Below are positions 6,804 through 11,734 of a DNA stretch of 11,734 bases, one piece after another. The first letter of the stretch is position 1, and every line of letters begins with the position of its first letter. Below the pieces are notes generated by a model that saw only the letters and a program-made list of their open reading frames with translations, made no database searches and was not told the origin of the DNA. A program made the translations under genes and the position numbers. The stretch is from Bacteroidota bacterium (GTDB lineage Bacteria; Bacteroidota; Bacteroidia; Chitinophagales; UBA10324): positions 1 through 11,734 of the forward strand of contig DMRR01000111.1 in assembly GCA_003455275.1 (NCBI GenBank). The letters are read 5' to 3'.

Positions 6804-9398
6804 TTACTTCATCTGATCATGAACTTCATCCAGCTTATGCTGAATGTAGGCTATGTCATCCGCAAGCGCAGGGTCCTCCTTAGATTCGAGAGAATCTTTC
6901 ACTTGCTTTAGATCGCCTTCGGCAGACATACAAATCCACGAAGCCTTATTGCTGGTGGCAATGGTGGCAAGCAAATCAATTCCTTTCCTTCGCACAGAGG
7001 AGCCGCAATTCACCAGATAATCTTTCATCTTGGTTATTAAAGAAAAAAGTTCGTATCCGTCTGCGGTGTTCAATTTGTTTTCAAACCAGCTGAAGTCGCT
7101 ATCATTTCCTTTCGAAGCAAGTGTTCCGGCTATTACATTAAGAAGAGATGAAGTGTTTTCATTCTTCAGTGATAAGGCGAGCTGGTAAGCTCTGTCGGGG
7201 TTCACATCTTTCAAAGCATTAATGGTAGTGGCCAGTACGCTATAAGAGCTGTCATGCTCAGTGATTGAGGCCAATTCATTAACCAAATCTTTGTCGTTAA
7301 GTGTTGCTAATTTTTTTAGCGCAGCAGTTCGAACCTGTGGTTTCGGATCTGTTTTTACCAGATTGATAAGAAGCGGTTTTGCATCGGCAATAGTTTTTTC
7401 ATCATCAAGCGCAAGTGCATTAATAGCATCTTTTCTTAAAGACCAGTATTTATCGTTTAGTGAAGCGATTAAAGCGAGCCGGGAATTTTCATCAAGATCT
7501 TGTTCGTTTTGAAAATTCTTTATTGCTTCATATCGATCCATATATAGCGGCGCATGCAGATACTGAAACACATATTCAGAATCTGATTTGTTGTCATTCA
7601 CTTGCCAAAGAATGCTTTTGCTGGCATCCACATTTACCAAATCAGGTTTGGAGTATGCCGGAAAAGTAAAAGTTTGTTTCGGCTGATTCATCATCACACG
7701 ATAGTGCTTCACTTCATTTCCAAAATACAAATCCACATCAACAGGAAGAGTGAAGGCCGGATTTTTTTCGTCAATGGTTTGTGTTTGCTCAATCGTTACA
7801 AACTGTGCGTTAGAACCGTCGCTGTAATTGTAGCTGATGTTTACAACCGGAAGGCCGGACGAAAGAAAATATTCATTGAAAAACCAATTCAAATCCTGGC
7901 CGGTCACTTCTTCAAAAGCCAATCGCAGATTATGAATCTCCACGGTCTTGAATTTGTTCTGAGTAAGATACACATTGAGTGCTTTGTAAAACGCATCATC
8001 GCCCACATATGCACGAAGCATATAGAGAACGCAGCCGCCACGCTGATAGCTGTTAACATCAAACATGTCTTCCTTATCTGCATAATAAAAGCGAATGAGA
8101 TCTACCGGATTTTCTGATCCGGCAAGCAAGTAAGAATTTAAATCATTTAAGTGCTGATGGTCGCCGGCATCTTTTCCGTATTTATATTCATTCCACATCA
8201 CTTCTCCAAAGGTTGCGAAAGATTCATTGAGCGGAATGTTTGACCAGGATTCGCAGGTTACCAAATCGCCAAACCAGTGATGAAACAATTCGTGACAAAT
8301 AATGTCATCCATATTTCCATCAATGATTTCGCGGTGTGTTCGATTAAGCGCATCAAAGTGAACAACAGCAGAAACATTTTCCATGGCACCCGAAACAAAA
8401 TCGCGCACCACCACCTGCTTAAAAATTCCCCAGGGATAAGGAACGCCCAGAATGGTGCTGTAGTAATCAATCATCTCCGGCGTGCGCCCGAAAATATCTT
8501 TTGCATAAGGAGAATATTCTGGTTCAAGATAATAATCTACCGGCATTCCTTTCCAGGTATCATGAGTGATCTTCCAATTTCCAGCACCCATCATTACCAG
8601 GTACGGAGCAATGGGCCTATCTAATTTCCAATGATCAGTACGGGTTCCGTTTTTATTGTCGGCCGAAGATATCATTACCCCATTAGAGATAGTAGTGAAC
8701 TGCGTATCCACAGTCATTGAAATATCAATGAGTGTTTTCATATTAGGTTTATCAATGGTCGGAAACCATGCGGAGTTTGATTCGGTTTCGCCTTGTGTCC
8801 ATAATTCGGTTGGTTTGTTCTTGTCTTCACCAAGCGGATTGATAAAGTATAAACCCTTAGCATCAGTGATAGCAGAACTGCCGGCCGTTGTGCGCTCGTT
8901 TGGCTTGGCTGTATATTCAATCAGCAGGGAATATTGTTCGGCGGAAGAATATTTTCTATCCAGAAAAATATGAAGCTGTGAAGAATCATAAACATAATTG
9001 AGCAGCTTGTTTCCTGCAGGAGAAATGAGTTCAAGTTTATGAATGTCGAAACCTTTTGCATCAAGTGTGAGTGAATCGGTAGGATAGAAGTGGGGCTTAA
9101 AAACAATTGTTGCCTTACCATTCATGTGTTGTTTCTTCCAGTCGAAACTCACATCGAGAGAAGTGGAAACAATATCATTTATAATAGCGTGTGAAAGCTG
9201 GTAGCTGAGTTGTTCTTCGGTGTCGCTTTGGTCTTCGGTTTGAATATCGTTTTCTACGCTCGCCGTTGAATCTGCAGCTGTCCAATCATATGTGTAATAA
9301 TTATCACCATGATGATGAAAAAGCCCGCAGCCCGAATGAAGTGATGCGGCGATTAGAATAGAAATAAGGAGAGCGATTTTTTGTAAAAGAAATTTCAT
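6804..9398 (-). CDS. M1-family zinc aminopeptidase, lipoprotein, with C-terminal HEAT-like repeats
   Basis: An 864-residue peptidase that should remove N-terminal residues from peptides. Motifs: exopeptidase G-A-M-E-N at 337-341, zinc site HELFH at 369-373 with the third ligand Glu392 (H-E-x-x-H-x18-E), and the proton-donor Tyr451 in S-Y-Q-R-G-G. The N-terminal beta-saddle (about 75-290) precedes the thermolysin-like domain, a beta domain lies near 555-620, and from about 640 to the end helical pairs such as S-L-R-K-D-A-I-N-A-L and V-R-T-A-A-L-K-K-L resemble HEAT repeats. The signal is a lipoprotein type (core of Ile/Leu/Ala, then L-H-S-G-C, Cys24); His at -3 is unusual. After the Cys comes G-L-F-H-H-H-G-D and an acidic linker (about 48-66). 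The protein should thus be anchored in the envelope. The start ATG at 9398 directly gives this signal. The gene leads an apparent two-gene unit with the guanylyltransferase; no functional link between them is evident. Confidence 0.94.
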   Translation of the reverse strand: MKFLLQKIALLISILIAASLHSGCGLFHHHGDNYYTYDWTAADSTASVENDIQTEDQSDTEEQLSYQLSHAIINDIVSTSLDVSFDWKKQHMNGKATIVFKPHFYPTDSLTLDAKGFDIHKLELISPAGNKLLNYVYDSSQLHIFLDRKYSSAEQYSLLIEYTAKPNERTTAGSSAITDAKGLYFINPLGEDKNKPTELWTQGETESNSAWFPTIDKPNMKTLIDISMTVDTQFTTISNGVMISSADNKNGTRTDHWKLDRPIAPYLVMMGAGNWKITHDTWKGMPVDYYLEPEYSPYAKDIFGRTPEMIDYYSTILGVPYPWGIFKQVVVRDFVSGAMENVSAVVHFDALNRTHREIIDGNMDDIICHELFHHWFGDLVTCESWSNIPLNESFATFGEVMWNEYKYGKDAGDHQHLNDLNSYLLAGSENPVDLIRFYYADKEDMFDVNSYQRGGCVLYMLRAYVGDDAFYKALNVYLTQNKFKTVEIHNLRLAFEEVTGQDLNWFFNEYFLSSGLPVVNISYNYSDGSNAQFVTIEQTQTIDEKNPAFTLPVDVDLYFGNEVKHYRVMMNQPKQTFTFPAYSKPDLVNVDASKSILWQVNDNKSDSEYVFQYLHAPLYMDRYEAIKNFQNEQDLDENSRLALIASLNDKYWSLRKDAINALALDDEKTIADAKPLLINLVKTDPKPQVRTAALKKLATLNDKDLVNELASITEHDSSYSVLATTINALKDVNPDRAYQLALSLKNENTSSLLNVIAGTLASKGNDSDFSWFENKLNTADGYELFSLITKMKDYLVNCGSSVRRKGIDLLATIATSNKASWICMSAEGDLKQVKDSLESKEDPALADDIAYIQHKLDEVHDQMK

Positions 9399-9418
9399 GA
9401 ATGCTTTTTAGAAGCGAA

Positions 9419-9436
9419 CAAACCTAAGTCTTTAGG
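9419..9436 (-). promoter_or_regulatory. Candidate -7 element and small inverted repeat upstream of the aminopeptidase gene
   Basis: On the minus strand TAGGTTTG (9426-9419) fully matches the Bacteroidota primary-sigma -7 consensus TAnnTTTG and would start transcription about 10-15 bp before the ATG at 9398. An exact TTTG at -33 is not present; TTTC about 25 bp upstream is the nearest. Its first bases lie inside the inverted repeat CCTAA-gtct-TTAGG (plus-strand 9423-9436), which could be an operator. The remainder of the 148-bp divergent region to 9546 should also hold the promoter of the T9SS protein; the best visible site there is TAACTTTC (9489-9496), 7 of 8 matches, again without a -33 box. 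Confidence 0.4.
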
Positions 9437-9546
9437 GGATTAATTATTTGGGAAACCAGAAAACGCCGGCAGTCCTATATCTCTAAATTAACTTTCGCTC
9501 TTTCGTGTTTTCACATACATTCACATCTTCAAAAAAAATTTTTCCA

Positions 9547-11607
9547 ATGAAAAAAATTTACTCTCTCGTAACCGTATTGCTTGTTCTCACTTATTCAGCA
9601 ATGGCGCAAGTTTCCTTTTCTGATGATTTTGAATCTTACACCGCAGGACAATTGCTTGCACAAAATTCCACAACATGGGCAACCTGGAGCGGAGCCGGCG
9701 GCGGAAGCGATGATGTTGCCGTAAGCAACTCTTTGGCGCACAGCGGAACCAACTCAGTTTATCTTTCTTCAACTTCATCAACAGGCGGCCCTACTGATTT
9801 GATTCTTCCTTTCGGTTCGCAACTCAATACCGGAGATTTTACTTTCAGTTGCTGGTATTACATTCCTTCGGGTAAGGGCGGTTACTTCAATTACCAGGCA
9901 AACACAATTGTGGGTCAGGTATGGGCAATGGATGTAACCTTCAATACAAATGGCACTGTTGATTTCACAAACAGCGGAACTCTGCTTCTGTCTGTTTCTT
10001 ATCCTCAGGGGCAATGGTTTCAGTTTATGATGACAGCCAACCTTAATAATGCTTCCTGGAATGTAAAGTTTGATGGAGTTTCAGTTGGAACATTTTCTAA
10101 TCCGGTGATGAACATTGCTTCAATGGATTTTTTCCCCAATGACAATAATGCGCAGATGTATATGGACGATGTATCGTTCTCTCATGTTCCGTTTACTGCT
10201 CCTGCGCTTGATGCTTCGGTTATGAATCTGAATATACAGAACGGACTGGCTTCACAAAACAGAACACCAAAGGTTGACATCCGCAATCTCGGTACTACAG
10301 CCATTACTTCTTTTAACCTAACCACCACTTATAATGGAAGTCAAAACACAGACAATATTAGCGGAGTGAATTATGCCCCCGGCTCAGTAAATACGGTTAC
10401 TCTTACAAATACCGTAACACTTGCAAGCGGAACGCTTCAGGCCACAACAATAATAAGCAATGTAAATGGCGCCGGAGCAGACGGCTATGCGGGTGACGAT
10501 ACATCAAAATCAAACATCACATCAGTCACTCCCGCTCCCGGCAAAATTGTTTTTGCTGAAGAAGCAACCGGAACCTGGTGCCAGTGGTGCCCGCGTGGTG
10601 CTGTGTTTATGGATATGATGACAGAAAAGTATGATGGATTTTTTGCAGGAGCAGCAGTTCATAATTCAGATCCGATGGCCGACTCTGCATATGATGCAAA
10701 CATGGGCAACTGGATTACCGGATATCCAAGCATGCTGGTTGACCGGCTTCCGAAAATTGATCCCTCTGCTGTTGAACAGGATTTCCTGAACCGAATTGTG
10801 ATTGCGCCGAAGGCAATACTTACCAATGGCGCGCAATGGAATATTACAACAAGAGAATTAAAAGTTTCGATTAAGACCAAACTTCAATCAAACACCACAG
10901 GGCAATATTCTCTTGCATGTGTATTGACAGAAGACAGTGTTCACAATACAGGAAGCGGATGGTCACAGTCAAATGCATATGCGGGCGGAGGCAATGGAGT
11001 CATGGGTGGCTTCGAGTTATTGCCCAACCCCGTTCCGGCCGCGCAGATGAATTACAATCATGTTGCAAGATTTATTTACCCCGATTTCAATGGCTCGCTT
11101 GCAGCATATCCTATGAGCATGAGTTCTGGCGATTCATTCATTCACAATTTCACTTTCACTCTTCCGGCAAGCTGGGATGAAAATCAGATTCACATAATTG
11201 GTGTTTTTAATGACCTGAATAATTCAGATGGAAATGGAAGCATTGACAATGTGTCTACCACGACAATTGACGAAGCCCTTTCAAATGGATATTGGAATGG
11301 AACCGACTTGGGCGGAATTGATTTCCTGAATTCTGTTTCATCTGCAATTAACAATGACTATAAAATTTACATCTATCCCAACCCGGCAACACAAGAATCA
11401 TTTGTAAATGTTTCATTGCAGAAAGCAAGTGATGTTGTGATTTCGGTTTATTCTGTTGATGGAAAGTTCTTGCAGAAAAAAAATTATGGAACACTTAACG
11501 GGAACTCCGCTCTTCCAATTGAAACCTCGCTGCTTTCTTCAGGAGTTTACATGATAGAAATAAGTGTGAATGGAGTAAAAGAAACCTTGAGACTGGTTAA
11601 ACAATAA
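9547..11607 (+). CDS. Secreted T9SS protein with jelly-roll-like and Omp28-type thioredoxin-like domains
   Basis: A 686-residue exported protein. ATG 9547 is preferred over an in-frame GTG at 9505 because MKKIYSLV begins a standard signal peptide cleaved after A-M-A (residue 20). Residues about 21-212 look like a concanavalin/jelly-roll fold (F-S-D-D-F-E-S-Y at 24-31, paired with M-Y-M-D-D-V near 204-209). An Ig-like linker spans about 220-325. From about 330 comes an Omp28-related domain: E-E-A-T-G-T-W-C-Q-W-C-P-R-G (338-351) with Cys345 and Cys348, and T-G-Y-P-S-M (391-396), whose Pro394 fits the cis-proline loop of thioredoxin folds. The last 80 residues are a type A T9SS sorting domain (I-Y-P-N-P at 608-612, V-Y-S-V-D-G at 634-639, S-S-G-V-Y at 664-668, ending R-L-V-K-Q). 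It should cross the outer membrane by T9SS and be anchored or released after tail removal. Two other cysteines exist (102, 458). The redox role is inferred; the physiological function is unknown. Confidence 0.9.
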   Translation: MKKIYSLVTVLLVLTYSAMAQVSFSDDFESYTAGQLLAQNSTTWATWSGAGGGSDDVAVSNSLAHSGTNSVYLSSTSSTGGPTDLILPFGSQLNTGDFTFSCWYYIPSGKGGYFNYQANTIVGQVWAMDVTFNTNGTVDFTNSGTLLLSVSYPQGQWFQFMMTANLNNASWNVKFDGVSVGTFSNPVMNIASMDFFPNDNNAQMYMDDVSFSHVPFTAPALDASVMNLNIQNGLASQNRTPKVDIRNLGTTAITSFNLTTTYNGSQNTDNISGVNYAPGSVNTVTLTNTVTLASGTLQATTIISNVNGAGADGYAGDDTSKSNITSVTPAPGKIVFAEEATGTWCQWCPRGAVFMDMMTEKYDGFFAGAAVHNSDPMADSAYDANMGNWITGYPSMLVDRLPKIDPSAVEQDFLNRIVIAPKAILTNGAQWNITTRELKVSIKTKLQSNTTGQYSLACVLTEDSVHNTGSGWSQSNAYAGGGNGVMGGFELLPNPVPAAQMNYNHVARFIYPDFNGSLAAYPMSMSSGDSFIHNFTFTLPASWDENQIHIIGVFNDLNNSDGNGSIDNVSTTTIDEALSNGYWNGTDLGGIDFLNSVSSAINNDYKIYIYPNPATQESFVNVSLQKASDVVISVYSVDGKFLQKKNYGTLNGNSALPIETSLLSSGVYMIEISVNGVKETLRLVKQ

Positions 11608-11627
11608 TTAAGAGAAAATATTTTATG

Positions 11628-11661
11628 AAAAGCGCCCCGAAAATTTTTGGGGCGCTTTTTT
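11628..11661 (+). terminator. Intrinsic terminator of the T9SS protein gene
   Basis: An 11-bp perfect stem, AAAAGCGCCCC (11628-11638) with GGGGCGCTTTT (11649-11659), encloses a 10-nt loop (GAAAATTTTT) that could pair partly with itself. T-rich sequence follows to 11666. It starts 20 bp after the stop codon. Because of the flanking A and T runs it could also end transcripts arriving from the right. The remaining bases to 11734 show no gene or clear signal. Confidence 0.93.
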
Positions 11662-11734
11662 ATTTTAAAAATGTGTGGAACAGATTGATGTTTTCTTTGC
11701 GCAACTGAAATAAAATTTTCTTTTGAAAAACTGG

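Noticed and set aside
7602..8117. 171-codon plus-strand open frame
   Set aside because: It lies antisense within the M1 aminopeptidase, whose catalytic motifs and signal peptide are clear; no start context or domain supports it.
9505..9546. GTG start for the T9SS protein
   Set aside because: It would prefix a polar, basic stretch to a standard signal peptide starting at ATG 9547.
11662..11734. Promoter for a gene to the right, from TTTG at 11696-11699 and TAAAATTT at 11711-11718
   Set aside because: The spacing of 11 bp is too short for the Bacteroidota -33/-7 arrangement and the second element matches poorly.

Overview
The window looks like a chromosomal segment of a member of the phylum Bacteroidota. 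Three kinds of evidence support this. The 700-residue-class secreted protein at the right end finishes in a type IX secretion (T9SS) sorting domain, which is confined to that phylum. Three proteins carry lipoprotein signals of Bacteroidota style (short hydrophobic stretch ending in SC or GC). Start codons are preceded by A/T-rich sequence with no Shine-Dalgarno motif, as is usual in this group. The genus cannot be told from the sequence. I see no insertion sequence, phage gene, tRNA, rRNA or CRISPR array.

Layout, left to right. (1) On the minus strand, feoA and the first 358 codons of feoB form a translationally coupled ferrous-iron uptake operon; feoB runs off the left edge. (2) A 157-bp divergent intergenic region with small palindromes separates it from a plus-strand run: a beta-helix lipoprotein (1461-2834), then after a possible attenuating or terminating inverted repeat, a polytopic membrane protein ending in a patatin-like phospholipase domain (2999-5206), whose stop codon overlaps the start of a small lipocalin-like lipoprotein (5203-5685). 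(3) On the minus strand, a large lipoprotein M1-family zinc aminopeptidase (9398-6804) is followed 35 bp later by mannose-1-phosphate guanylyltransferase (6768-5686). The latter ends exactly where the plus-strand lipoprotein ends: the two stop codons make the hexamer TAGCTA. (4) On the plus strand, a secreted multidomain protein (9547-11607) combines an N-terminal jelly-roll-like region, an Omp28-type thioredoxin-like CxxC domain and the T9SS tail. It is closed by a strong intrinsic terminator at 11628-11661.

Most of the window concerns the cell envelope: iron import through the inner membrane, three lipoproteins, an envelope lipase, a supplier of GDP-mannose for surface glycans and one T9SS-exported protein. 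The clearest candidate for an undescribed functional unit is the coupled pair of a seven-helix patatin and a lipocalin-like lipoprotein, because the predicted topology puts both on the periplasmic side. No gene here is an obvious defence or mobile system; most are recognisable housekeeping or envelope families.
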